A stretch of DNA of 46,839 bases from Planctomycetota bacterium (GTDB lineage Bacteria; Planctomycetota; Phycisphaerae; WQYP01). Below are positions 1 to 8,697 of this stretch, piece after piece. Every line of letters begins with the position of its first letter. Within the stretch, counting starts at the first letter, position 1. The notes below the pieces were generated by a model. It was not told where the DNA came from, did not search any database, and saw only the letters and a list, made by a program, of their open reading frames with translations. Location: the NCBI GenBank assembly GCA_021808485.1, contig JAKBBN010000016.1:1-46839 (forward strand). Reading direction: 5' to 3'. Made by a program: the position numbers and the translations under genes.

Positions 1-1
1 C

Positions 2-2266
2 AATAACCCCAACAATGGCGAAGTATCCGAAACCAGCCCCGCAGACCTTGCCGACCAGCCATCTACCGGAGAACCCGACCCATCCAATGCGGACCAGGAT
101 GACTCCCCGGCCGATCTTGACCGCACCCAAAGGGAAGCCTGCCTGATCGCCGCGGAAATAAAAAAACTAATGGGCCGACACCGGATGATCGGCGGTGAAG
201 GAGAAGCCGGTCGCGCTATCCAGTTTTCGGACATTGTTGTTCTTATGCGGTCTGTCCGGTCAACCGCTGCAATGCTGGTGCGGACTCTTCAAGATTCCGG
301 CATTCCGGCGTTTGCCGAGTTACGCACCGGCTTTTTCGATTCCCAGGAAGTATTGGAAACCATGGAACTGCTGAATGTGCTGGACAACCCGGCCCAGGAC
401 ATTCCAATCGCGGCGGTGTTGCTGGGCCTGTTCGGCGGATTTTCGCATGATGATTTAACGCGGATTCGAGCCGCCTTTCCCGATCGGTACGCCGTGCCTT
501 TTTATCAGGCGGTGGAGCAATACGCCCGGCAACCCGGTGCGGACCCGACGGCCGCCGGTGCAGAGCCCGGCCTGGCCGAAAGGTTAAACGCCATGCTTCA
601 ACAACTGGACCATTGGCGTGACCGCGTCCACACGCTTGGGGTGGCCGCGGGCATGGCGCATATTTTTCAGGAAACAAATCTGTTTTCGCGCGTGCTGGCC
701 AAACCGTATGGTCACCGGCGAGTGGCCAATCTTAAGCTGCTGCATCAGAAGGCGATACAGTTCGGCGGGTTTCACGCCCAAGGGCTTGCCCGCTTCAATG
801 CTTTTGTGCAAAACGTTCGCGATGACCGCCAGATCGATTTTGGCGAGGCCCCGCTGGGCGATATTAACGCGGTGCGGGTTATGTCCGTTCATGCCAGCAA
901 GGGACTGGAATTTCCAATCGTATTCCTGGCGGGACTCGGCCGAAAATTCAAGCTGCAAAGCGAACGCGACAAGCTGCTGGCTGACCAATACAACGGCATC
1001 GACCTGAAACTGTATGACTCGGCGACCCAGGATTTCCGCGCCACCATCGGCCATCAAATAATTCAGGAACAAACCCGCGACCGCGAGCTGGCGGAAGAAG
1101 CGCGTATTCTGTATGTGGCCATGACCCGCGCCCGCGATCATCTTGTGCTGGTGGGCCACGGCACTGTGGAACAATGCGAAAATTGGGCCAAGTTCCACAC
1201 ACCGGAAAGCCGGAACAAGACGCCCATGTCGCTGGATTGGCTCGGCCCGATTTTCAGCGGCGCGGCAGGCGCCGGTTCTCCGATGAATGGGCGATTACAC
1301 TTTATCACGCATGAGGCGCCGACAATTCGACTGCCCGCTCCGGCCGCGTCCGGATATTCGGATTCAACAAATTCCGCTGTTCCACTGAATCGAATGCTGG
1401 CCTTTGAGCCGCTTCCAGCCGCGCCGGCCCCATCCGCGGGCGCCGCGGCAGCCTTCGCACTGAAATTGGCTGCGCAACCATATCCTCACGCCGCACTGAC
1501 GAAAATTCCCGCGATCTGCACGGTCAGTCAGTTAAAGAGCCGCCTGCCGGAAAATGCCGTGGATTCGGATGACCCCACGGCGCAGATTGCCCAATTAATG
1601 CGGATCGACCCTGAGGCCCGGCCGGCGAATGAGCCGGAAATTTCACTCTCGGAACCGCAGAACGCGGAAGGCCCGGTCGGCGCGACGGTCGGTTCAATCA
1701 CGCACCGCGTTTTGGAAATCCTGGATTTTTCCATCGCGCCCACCCCCCAGGCCGTGCGGGAACAGATTTCCGCGATGGTAAAGGCGGGCAGGTTTACCGA
1801 GGCGGACGCGGCCGCGGTTGCCCATGATCAAATCGCCTGGTTTCTGACCACGCCAACCGGTCGGCGCGCGGCAAAAGCAGCGGGAAATAACGGCCGACTT
1901 TATCGCGAATTGACCTTCTTCTGGACACAGTCGCCGGGCGAAACAGTTTCCGTGTCCGGGCCGACGTTCCACGGGGCGCCGGCTGGCGATGCGGCGGGCA
2001 ATCCGCCAACCGCCCCTGCGGATGAGGTGCTTGTTCGTGGTGCGATTGATGCGCTGGTCGTTGATGATGAGGGGATTCTTGTAATAGACTACAAAACCGA
2101 CGCGGCGACCAATATAGCGCCACGGCTCGCCATGTACCAATTTCAGGTACGCATGTATGCCCACGGGGTGCGTAAAATCCTGAATCTTCCCCCATCCAAA
2201 CCGGTTCTTGGAATGCTGGTTTTTTTACGTACGAAATCCTGCCATAGCGTTTCACTGGAACCGTAA
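2..2266 (+). CDS. addA: AddA-type ATP-dependent helicase/nuclease, 3' part (5' end outside window)
   Basis: This is the C-terminal part of a UvrD/RecB-family helicase-nuclease that processes double-strand DNA ends for recombination, normally as a complex with AddB. The frame is open from base 2 with no start, so the gene begins upstream; about 754 residues are visible. Helicase motif V (VHASKGLEF, ~residue 293) and motif VI (LYVAMTRARD, ~370) are clear. After a Pro/Ala-rich stretch comes a RecB-type nuclease domain with VRGAIDALV, the VIDYKTD motif (~695) and a QVRMYA segment (~715) that fits the conserved Q-x3-Y. The Walker A half lies outside the window. An Asp/Pro/Ala-rich linker precedes the 2B-like region at the window edge. 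AddA is preferred over plain UvrD/PcrA because of the C-terminal nuclease. AddB would be expected upstream but cannot be seen. Confidence 0.9.
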   Translation, partial: NNPNNGEVSETSPADLADQPSTGEPDPSNADQDDSPADLDRTQREACLIAAEIKKLMGRHRMIGGEGEAGRAIQFSDIVVLMRSVRSTAAMLVRTLQDSGIPAFAELRTGFFDSQEVLETMELLNVLDNPAQDIPIAAVLLGLFGGFSHDDLTRIRAAFPDRYAVPFYQAVEQYARQPGADPTAAGAEPGLAERLNAMLQQLDHWRDRVHTLGVAAGMAHIFQETNLFSRVLAKPYGHRRVANLKLLHQKAIQFGGFHAQGLARFNAFVQNVRDDRQIDFGEAPLGDINAVRVMSVHASKGLEFPIVFLAGLGRKFKLQSERDKLLADQYNGIDLKLYDSATQDFRATIGHQIIQEQTRDRELAEEARILYVAMTRARDHLVLVGHGTVEQCENWAKFHTPESRNKTPMSLDWLGPIFSGAAGAGSPMNGRLHFITHEAPTIRLPAPAASGYSDSTNSAVPLNRMLAFEPLPAAPAPSAGAAAAFALKLAAQPYPHAALTKIPAICTVSQLKSRLPENAVDSDDPTAQIAQLMRIDPEARPANEPEISLSEPQNAEGPVGATVGSITHRVLEILDFSIAPTPQAVREQISAMVKAGRFTEADAAAVAHDQIAWFLTTPTGRRAAKAAGNNGRLYRELTFFWTQSPGETVSVSGPTFHGAPAGDAAGNPPTAPADEVLVRGAIDALVVDDEGILVIDYKTDAATNIAPRLAMYQFQVRMYAHGVRKILNLPPSKPVLGMLVFLRTKSCHSVSLEP

Positions 2267-2387
2267 CGACGCGGAAGAAATCAGCCGGGGTGAAGGCCGA
2301 CGGACAAGCCGAAGGGACCAACGGCACACAACCGCAGATCCGTTGAGTTAACGAAAATGTGCCGATGAAAAAACGAACTCAGACAAA

Positions 2388-2459
2388 AGCGGGCGAAGAG
2401 ATTCGAACTCTCGACATTCACGTTGGCAACGTGACGCTCTACCACTGAGCTACGCCCGC
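2388..2459 (-). tRNA. tRNA-Gly, anticodon GCC
   Basis: On the minus strand this folds as a complete 72-nt cloverleaf. The acceptor arms GCGGGCG and CGCCCGC pair over seven bases, and the discriminator base is U, as usual for bacterial tRNA-Gly. The D-arm carries GCTCAGTGGTAGAGC. The anticodon stem TCACG/CGTGA encloses loop TTGCCAA with anticodon GCC, and the T-arm carries GTTCGAATC. No CCA is encoded. It lies downstream of addA on the opposite strand. No integrase or repeated 3' end that would mark an attachment site is visible nearby. Confidence 0.97.
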
Positions 2460-2594
2460 TTATACCCGGGAGCAGTATTATACAAAACGGGGATGAGATG
2501 TAAACAGCCTGCATTGGCGACAATTTGGGGATTGTCGTCGTTTCCAGCCTGATATCTCTTTATAAGACAGTCCATCATGATCCGGCGTGGGCCA

Positions 2595-3371
2595 TTACGG
2601 GCGGCCGGGGTGCTGCCGTGGTGAACCGGCCAGCCTGAGCACCAGGTCAAAGGCAATATGAACGCGATTCTTGCCGCGGATCAGGCCGAAAAACGCACTC
2701 GGCGGTGTGACCCCGTAATCCCGCATTTTCACCAGGCTGCGTGCACGCACAAGGAAGCGATCCGACCCCATCGGATGAATAACAAGATTGCTGATCAATT
2801 TCCTTGAACGGCCCGCCAGGGTCAAGCAGCCCCGCACACGCAATTGCAGAAGAATACGGCCGGTTTTCGGACTCCGTACGATTCGCGAGCTTTCCACCCT
2901 GCCCAGGCGGTATTTTATTTCCGGATGCCGCTTTGCCTTTAATGCCGCCCACATGTCATGATTCATGCCGGAGCTTGAACCGCGAAGCGAACAGACCGCC
3001 AGAGACAGCCGCGCTTTTGGCTTGTGCGAAAGTGGAAATGGCGGCGGCCGAACCGAAGTTGCCGCCATTTCGTGAAACACCCGCAGCCACCGGCGCACAT
3101 TGGTGTCACTGGTGGGCAACAGCACGCTGGCTTTCACCGCCGTGCTGACGCTGGACCAGGAACCTAAGGTAGCCTTGCCGTTGAGTACAACCCGGCTTCC
3201 CGGAATCGCATAAAACCGCAGAGGCAACGCGGACCGAACCGCCGGTGCTAAAACAGGGGCGGTCCGCGCCCCGCCGAAAGCAGATGATCGAACGACAGCC
3301 ATGCACAAAATCAAAGCAGCGGCACCCGCCCAAAGCAATGAAAAGCTGCGCATATGTGATGCCGTTTTCAT
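2595..3371 (-). CDS. YceI-like periplasmic protein, second copy
   Basis: A 258-residue protein with an N-terminal hydrophobic export signal (~residues 8-32). It then shows the pattern of the YceI lipocalin-like beta-barrel family: a VLNGKATLGSWSS strand (compare INGTSTLHQWSA in the neighbour), an MNHDMWAALKAKRHPEIKY segment matching the family M-x-x-AL-K-x-x-x-P-x-I-x-Y signature, and a terminal MRDYGVTPPSAFFGLI strand matching MTDFNVSPPTAMLGII. YceI proteins bind isoprenoid-type lipids in the periplasm; the ligand here is unknown. Its ATG overlaps the stop of the upstream yceI gene in an ATGA, so translation is probably coupled. It is more diverged and more basic than its neighbour, as expected for a duplicated partner. 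It is the last gene of the porin-yceI-yceI operon. Confidence 0.75.
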   Translation of the reverse strand: MKTASHMRSFSLLWAGAAALILCMAVVRSSAFGGARTAPVLAPAVRSALPLRFYAIPGSRVVLNGKATLGSWSSVSTAVKASVLLPTSDTNVRRWLRVFHEMAATSVRPPPFPLSHKPKARLSLAVCSLRGSSSGMNHDMWAALKAKRHPEIKYRLGRVESSRIVRSPKTGRILLQLRVRGCLTLAGRSRKLISNLVIHPMGSDRFLVRARSLVKMRDYGVTPPSAFFGLIRGKNRVHIAFDLVLRLAGSPRQHPGRP

Positions 3372-4057
3372 TTTCCACTATTCGCCTTTCCGGCTGCCAG
3401 CCGCCAGGCGACATTAATGCTTATGGTATTGCCGGAGCGGATGATACCCAGCATAGCCGTCGGAGGACTCACGTTAAAATCCGTCATTTTCAAATTGGTT
3501 GTCACGCGAACCAGCAGTCCCGAACCAGGCAAATCCGTGACGATGAGCTTCAGTTGCGAGGTCTTATTGACGCCGTTGACCCGCAATACGCCGGTCGTGT
3601 TATAGGCAAACACCCCGGCGGTTTGCCGGAAGCCGGCCGGCTTTAGTGTTGCGGATTTCAGAGTGTAGCGGATAAAGGGGTGGTGGCCTTTATGAAGGGC
3701 GTCGTACATGGTGCTATCCATGCCGCCGCCCTCGCTGCTCTTGATATCTTTTACGGGAATTACCAGTTTGATCGCAGTGATGGTCGGCGCTGCGGCCGAC
3801 ACAAACTTTCCGCTGGCGGTTAATCCGCCCTGCAGCACCGTACTGGTAGCCGACCATTGATGCAGGGTGGAGGTGCCGTTAATCACCAGTTTGCTGCCGT
3901 TCACCGGCGTGTAATAGACCGAAGTTGAAACGGCGGCATGCGATAAAGCTGTCCCGACGGCCGGAACCGGCGCGGCGGAAAGCAGAAATAGCCCACAGGC
4001 GGCCGCCCCCACGCGGCCGCCGAGAGACACAACAGACTTGAAAAATGGGGCGTTCAC
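3368..4057 (-). CDS. YceI family periplasmic lipid-binding protein
   Basis: A 229-residue protein with a signal peptide (~1-36) followed by a full YceI domain. Visible elements are the LVINGTSTLHQWSA strand, a MDSTMYDALHKGHHPFIRY segment, a VNGVNKTSQLKL loop close to the family V-x-G-x-x-K/R-x-x-x-L/V signature, and the closing MTDFNVSPPTAMLGII strand. The start is GTG at 4057, preceded on the minus strand by a GAGGTG ribosome-binding site. It begins 13 nt after the porin stop and overlaps the second yceI gene by 4 nt, so the three genes look like one transcript. Function beyond carrying an apolar ligand in the periplasm cannot be read from sequence. Confidence 0.85.
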   Translation of the reverse strand: MNAPFFKSVVSLGGRVGAAACGLFLLSAAPVPAVGTALSHAAVSTSVYYTPVNGSKLVINGTSTLHQWSATSTVLQGGLTASGKFVSAAAPTITAIKLVIPVKDIKSSEGGGMDSTMYDALHKGHHPFIRYTLKSATLKPAGFRQTAGVFAYNTTGVLRVNGVNKTSQLKLIVTDLPGSGLLVRVTTNLKMTDFNVSPPTAMLGIIRSGNTISINVAWRLAAGKANSGK

Positions 4058-4070
4058 AAATCACCTCACG

Positions 4071-5744
4071 TTAGAAACCGAAGGACACTTCCATCACGAC
4101 GCCGTTGAACCCCGGCCCTTGTGACGCGTTGGCGCCGTCAACCGTTTTGGTGTTCGTTCTGAAGCTGTAAAACTGCTCCTGAACATATTCCAACTTGGCG
4201 AGCATGCTCTTGGTGAGCCAATAGCCGGCCCCAACCTGAAGCCGACCCACCCAACCATTGGAGTCCACGCCGCTGACTGAACCGGCAAAGGCATAACTGT
4301 ATTGGGCGGCCAGGTACAGAGCGGGGTTGATGTGATAAACCAGGTTGGACGATCCATACAGCCAGCTCTCTGTCGGTGTACCCACACCGGTCAGATTGGC
4401 CTGTCCATCGCGTGTCCAGCCGACATAACTGTAGCTTTCGAACGGCCAGTTCTCATAGGTGATGTCGCCCTGAGCGGCAAATACGTGCCGGCCGGCTTGT
4501 GGAGCGATCTGTCCGTCATCGTCGGTTGGACCGAAGAGATTATTGTACGGTTCACCGCTGCGGGTGGCGGCATAGAGATAGGAAGTATCTGTTGAGTCAC
4601 CCATATCGGCGTAATAGACCGATGCCGAGAGCCGAACGTGCTTGACAGGATAGCCCCAGATTTTGCCGTGAATGCCCGGGCCGGCGCCGTAATCATAGTG
4701 TCCGGTGGTGCCGCCGTTGGACAGACCGACGAGCCAATAAACCGGGCCTTTAACGCTGTAGACTTCGCCGCCGATTTCCTCGGTGCTTGGATCCACCAGC
4801 GGATTTCCGATCAACGGGTTATTCTGCACCCACGCATTGTTGGACCGGTGATAATTGTTATCGCCGAAGTCAATGGTAAACGCCCCGACTTTAACGTTCA
4901 CGTAATCCATGATTTTGTTCACCAGGCTGTTGTGGGAAACTCCCGGAATCTGCTTGAATACCAGCCAGCCTTCATTCCCGTAGGTGTTGCTGGGGTGGCC
5001 CGGCGTGGCAATATAGAAATCCGCAAACATGTCAAACTCATGTGGAATTTTGGCATAGAGCGACAGGTCGGCGTACGGCGTCTGGAAATTCGGGTTCAAG
5101 CCGACAGGCGTACCGGTACTAAATTCCTGCAGCGCCTGAAAACGCCCCACGGTCCAGAAGCCCATGTAAAACTTCATGTTGCCCCACTGGCCCACCTGCA
5201 TGTTCATATCCGGGCGCATGTGGTCGGGATTCTCATCCTTAAATGGCGAGAAATATCGATCCGCCGTGGGCGGCGCGAAGAGATTCTCCATTGTCGCATT
5301 GATGTTGTTCGTTCCCGCGGCACCTTGAGTGCCCGCGATATTCCGGCTGTTTGCCATCACCTGGTTATAAAGATGCTTAATGGCTTCGTCCGTCGCGCGC
5401 TGACTGGTGCTGTTTGCTTTCACCTGCGCCGCCTTGAGTTTGGCCTGTTGTGCGGTCAAACCGGCCTGCTGCTTTTTGATGAGGTATTCCTGTCTTGCGA
5501 GCGCCTTTTGCTGCTGCCGGATCAGCAATTGCTGTTGCCGAACTTCCGCCTGCTCTTTGCGCAAGTTTCCGACCGTATTGCTCAACTTGGACAATTGTCT
5601 TTGAACCCGCCGGAGATGCTGCTGCATCACTTGATAATTGGCGGAACTGTTTTCCGCCGCATAACTGTAACCGGGCAGCACAGCGGACACCGCAAGCGCT
5701 GCGGCAAATCCGAGAAGGCTGTATCGTTGGGCAAAGCGTGTCAT
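4071..5744 (-). CDS. Outer-membrane porin with N-terminal coiled coil
   Basis: A 557-residue protein with a signal peptide (~1-29, cleavage near SYAAEN). A Gln/Lys/Arg-rich coiled coil follows at ~35-115, with runs such as RQQQLLIRQQQKALARQ. The rest (~165-557) consists of alternating aromatic/polar strands with Gly/Asn/Asp-rich turns and ends in VVMEVSFGF, the terminal Phe expected of a Bam-inserted beta-barrel. The layout resembles DcaP/phosphate-selective-type porins with periplasmic coiled coils; the substrate is unknown. Its first-gene position ahead of two YceI genes suggests an envelope function shared with those lipid-binding proteins. The start ATG at 5744 follows a purine-rich AAAGGGTGTTGTC stretch. 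Confidence 0.8.
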   Translation of the reverse strand: MTRFAQRYSLLGFAAALAVSAVLPGYSYAAENSSANYQVMQQHLRRVQRQLSKLSNTVGNLRKEQAEVRQQQLLIRQQQKALARQEYLIKKQQAGLTAQQAKLKAAQVKANSTSQRATDEAIKHLYNQVMANSRNIAGTQGAAGTNNINATMENLFAPPTADRYFSPFKDENPDHMRPDMNMQVGQWGNMKFYMGFWTVGRFQALQEFSTGTPVGLNPNFQTPYADLSLYAKIPHEFDMFADFYIATPGHPSNTYGNEGWLVFKQIPGVSHNSLVNKIMDYVNVKVGAFTIDFGDNNYHRSNNAWVQNNPLIGNPLVDPSTEEIGGEVYSVKGPVYWLVGLSNGGTTGHYDYGAGPGIHGKIWGYPVKHVRLSASVYYADMGDSTDTSYLYAATRSGEPYNNLFGPTDDDGQIAPQAGRHVFAAQGDITYENWPFESYSYVGWTRDGQANLTGVGTPTESWLYGSSNLVYHINPALYLAAQYSYAFAGSVSGVDSNGWVGRLQVGAGYWLTKSMLAKLEYVQEQFYSFRTNTKTVDGANASQGPGFNGVVMEVSFGF

Positions 5745-6189
5745 GACAACACCCTTTCAAAAAAAAGGCACCTGTCGCCCGGACCGAAGCTCGGAAACCC
5801 GTCTGAACTACCAGAAGGCCTTGTGAAACTTTTCACAGGCCAGCACCGGTCATTCCTGCGAGCGATGCAACGAGATTCAGCATCACGCGCCGAGTGAAAT
5901 AGCAAAACGGTCAAAACACTCGGTTGTATATAAAACTTATGCTTGATTGAAATTAGGTATCTTGCTTACTGTTTATATAAAAGTCATACATCCATATCCG
6001 CGGGGACGGATACACCACACGCCGCGGGGGCACGATAAATCGGCGGCTTTTGGAGGCTCGCCGGTCGTCCGCACAACCCTTGCCGAAGCACAATCAGCAA
6101 GGCATACTATGGACAGAGACATTGGTTAACAAAGTTGCTTTATGAGTGTCGCACCCATTTTGTACCGCAGCAACGCATCGGAGACCGGC
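5745..6189. other. Divergent intergenic region (445 bp) between porin operon and DUF4159 gene
   Basis: No supported coding sequence. The middle (about 5920-5995) is markedly A/T-rich with several TATA-like hexamers (for example TTATATAAAA near 5980) and probably holds the promoters of the two divergent transcripts. The part nearest the DUF4159 gene holds the promoter candidate listed separately. I saw no convincing hairpin-plus-U-run terminator and no recognisable RNA gene. Confidence 0.4.
6080..6110 (+). promoter_or_regulatory. Candidate sigma70-type promoter for the DUF4159 gene
   Basis: TTGCCG (6080-6085) and TACTAT (6105-6110) are separated by 19 bp, giving matches to -35 and -10 hexamers on a slightly long spacer about 80 nt upstream of the chosen start at 6190. 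This rests on hexamer similarity only. Confidence 0.3.
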
Positions 6190-8649
6190 ATGAACCGACC
6201 ATCAAAGTTCTGGCGACTCGCCCCCCTGCCGGCGCTTCTGGCGACAATGGTATGCCTGTCGGCGGGCGCATCGGCCAGAGGCGCAACACACGTAAACAGC
6301 CGGCAGGTTATTGCCGCCATTCGCAAAGGCGTCACATTCCTGCTTGCACAGGATCAGCCCAAAACATTCTGGGAAGAGGGAATACACGGCCCCAACAGCA
6401 ACGGCGTAGTGGCGCAGGAAAATGGCGGGGAAACGGCGCTGGTGCTGGAATCCCTGTTGTATGTTCAGCGGAGCCTGCACCTGCGCCGGCTTAATCTTTT
6501 TAAACCCAAGATGCAGGCTGCGATCAAATATGTGGTGAAACTACGCAGTCATTGTACGTACGTATGCGCTTTTCAGGCCGGGGCCATGGATTTTTTACCG
6601 CAAAAACGCCATTGGCACGTCCGCACCACTCTGTTTTATGACCGTGGCTTTCTGCTGGGATCGGCACATCCTGACGGCGGCTTCAGCTATGCTTATTACC
6701 CCGCCAAGCCGAAAGGCTTTCCGCGGGCGGCCGGCAGTTGGGACAATTCCAACACCCAAAACGGTGTCCTGGGATTATGGGCCTGCCGACACGCGGGATT
6801 AAACATACCGCGCGGCTTTTGGTTCAAGGAATCGCGCCACTGGCGCGGCTGTCAGTACGGCAGTGGAGAATGGGGGTATTGGGGGGTTCGCGGCCGACCG
6901 ACCAAACCGACCGGCCGTGCACAGACTTTTACTCCGGCCGGACTCGCCAGCCTGCTGATGGCGGACGAATTCATACAGGTTGGGGAAACGGTTGTCCATC
7001 CGAAGCCGGATCATGCGGTGTCGCTGGCCGTGAAATGGATGAACCAGAATTTCGATCCGACGAATCAAAGCACTTATTCCATGTACAGCATACTTCGCGC
7101 GGGTCTTGCCACCGGAATAAAAATTTTCAACAAGCACAACTGGTATCAGGATTTCGCCGATCAACTGGTGCAGAACCAGGACGCGGATGGAAGCTGGCGG
7201 CCGGATTTTTATGAAGCAAGCGAAAATACCGCCACAGCGTATGCCCTGTTGATATTGACACGCGGGCTAAACCCGGTGTTGATGAATAAGCTGGAATATG
7301 GGAAACATTACCTGGGCAAATGGAACTCGCGCCAATGGGATGTCGCGAGCTTAACGTCATATGTCAGCGGGGCGACGGGAACGCCGTTGAATTGGCAGGT
7401 GGTAAAGATCAATTCACCCGTTCGCCAATGGCTGGACTCGCCTATTCTTTACCTGAGCGGTTACGATGACCCGAAATTTACCCCTTCACAAATCGCCAAA
7501 CTGCGGGCGTTCGTCAATGCCGGCGGTCTTGTCTTCTGCACATGCAATCAGGCATCGCTGGGTTTTAAGGATGCGATGATCAAGGACGGCCAGGCCGCGT
7601 GCGGCGGCCGATATGAATTTCACACACTGTCCCCCAAGAGTGCGATTTATACCATTGAGCCATGGGCCAATTTTCATGTACCGCTGCTGGGCCTGTCCAA
7701 CGGGGTACGGTACACATGGATCATTTGTCCCACGGACCTCGGTGAAATCTGGCAACGCCGCGCCATGATGCATAAAACAGCCTGGGAACTGCCGGAGAAT
7801 TTGTACCTGTATGCAACGGGCAAGGGATATATCGCCAATCGCCTGCAATCAGTATACGTACCGGCGCCGGCCAAGCCGCCCACGCACACAATGGCTGTGG
7901 GAATGATAAAGTATGCCGGCAATTGGAATCCCGAACCGGGAGCCTGGCCGAGACTGGCACGGCTGATGGCGCTGAATAAAGCACTGGAAGTTAAATTAAG
8001 TGCAGTTCGTTATTCCCAGTTGGATGCGGCGGATTTTCCGCTGGTTCATGTAACCGGAACCGCCACGTGGCAACCGGACTCCCAACAGCGGACGAAACTG
8101 AAAGATTATGTCGAACATGGCGGATGTTTATTTGCCGATGCCATCGGCGGCAACGCGGCATGGGGAAATTCATTTGCGGCGATCATCCAGAAAATTTTTC
8201 CGGGTCACAAGCTTCAAGTTATTCCGCAGACGGCACGAATATTGAGCGGGGCGATACCCGGAGCATCCGCGATAAAATCAGTCACCTACCGCAAGTATTT
8301 TCTTGACACGCACAAGGGTGACAAAACCGTCCGACTGGAAGGCATCCGTCTGCATGGGCGCTGGGCGGTCATTTTTTCCCCGTCCGATATCACGTGCGGC
8401 CTGCTGGGAAGCCAGACATGGGGCATCGCCGGCATGATACCGGCAGACGCGCAAAAACTTGCCGAAAACATTTTGCTTTATGCCAACATTGCGCCGCCGA
8501 AGCCGGCAAAGCCCAAACCGGTGGTAAAGCCGCCCCAAAAGCCGACGATAGCCGCCGCGACGCAACAACCCGTGACTTCGCAACCAACGCCGTCCGCGGC
8601 GCAGAATACTCCGCCGCCGCCGCCGGCGCCGACGATTCAGTTTAAGTAA
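6190..8649 (+). CDS. Secreted DUF4159 protein with N-terminal alpha-toroid (prenyltransferase-like) domain
   Basis: An 819-residue exported protein. The start is placed at 6190 because GGAG lies 6 nt upstream (6180-6183) and a signal peptide then begins at once (MNRPSKFWRLAP to ASARGA); an ATG 48 nt upstream would bury that signal. Residues ~35-420 show repeated G-x-W/Y helices (SGEWGYWG, DADGSWRPDFYE, NTATAYALLIL) typical of squalene-cyclase/prenyltransferase-like toroids. Residues ~420-780 match the DUF4159 pattern with two Rossmann-like halves: SPILYLSGYDDPKFT...LRAFVNAGGLVF and FPLVHVTGTATWQ...LKDYVEHGGCLFAD. The last ~50 residues are a Pro/Lys/Ala-rich tail. Such proteins are common in Planctomycetota and have no assigned biochemical role. 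It is a single gene, convergent with polX. Confidence 0.8.
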   Translation: MNRPSKFWRLAPLPALLATMVCLSAGASARGATHVNSRQVIAAIRKGVTFLLAQDQPKTFWEEGIHGPNSNGVVAQENGGETALVLESLLYVQRSLHLRRLNLFKPKMQAAIKYVVKLRSHCTYVCAFQAGAMDFLPQKRHWHVRTTLFYDRGFLLGSAHPDGGFSYAYYPAKPKGFPRAAGSWDNSNTQNGVLGLWACRHAGLNIPRGFWFKESRHWRGCQYGSGEWGYWGVRGRPTKPTGRAQTFTPAGLASLLMADEFIQVGETVVHPKPDHAVSLAVKWMNQNFDPTNQSTYSMYSILRAGLATGIKIFNKHNWYQDFADQLVQNQDADGSWRPDFYEASENTATAYALLILTRGLNPVLMNKLEYGKHYLGKWNSRQWDVASLTSYVSGATGTPLNWQVVKINSPVRQWLDSPILYLSGYDDPKFTPSQIAKLRAFVNAGGLVFCTCNQASLGFKDAMIKDGQAACGGRYEFHTLSPKSAIYTIEPWANFHVPLLGLSNGVRYTWIICPTDLGEIWQRRAMMHKTAWELPENLYLYATGKGYIANRLQSVYVPAPAKPPTHTMAVGMIKYAGNWNPEPGAWPRLARLMALNKALEVKLSAVRYSQLDAADFPLVHVTGTATWQPDSQQRTKLKDYVEHGGCLFADAIGGNAAWGNSFAAIIQKIFPGHKLQVIPQTARILSGAIPGASAIKSVTYRKYFLDTHKGDKTVRLEGIRLHGRWAVIFSPSDITCGLLGSQTWGIAGMIPADAQKLAENILLYANIAPPKPAKPKPVVKPPQKPTIAAATQQPVTSQPTPSAAQNTPPPPPAPTIQFK

Positions 8650-8697
8650 CGCGGCGCCCCGCAAAAAAGGCCATGACACGGAAGGTCCGGGGAACGA

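Noticed and set aside
584..1198. 204-codon minus-strand frame
   Set aside because: It lies inside addA, whose helicase motifs are clear; it is a GC-rich antisense shadow.
2388..2459. tRNA-Gly as an integration site
   Set aside because: No integrase, no duplicated 3' end and no foreign genes flank it.
4638..5897. 419-codon open frame antisense to the porin gene
   Set aside because: It runs opposite a porin with signal peptide, coiled coil and terminal Phe; the antisense translation has no family features and crosses the porin start.
8650..8697. GCGGCGCCCCGC hairpin beside an A-run as a terminator
   Set aside because: On either strand the U-run would not follow the stem in the order a Rho-independent terminator needs.
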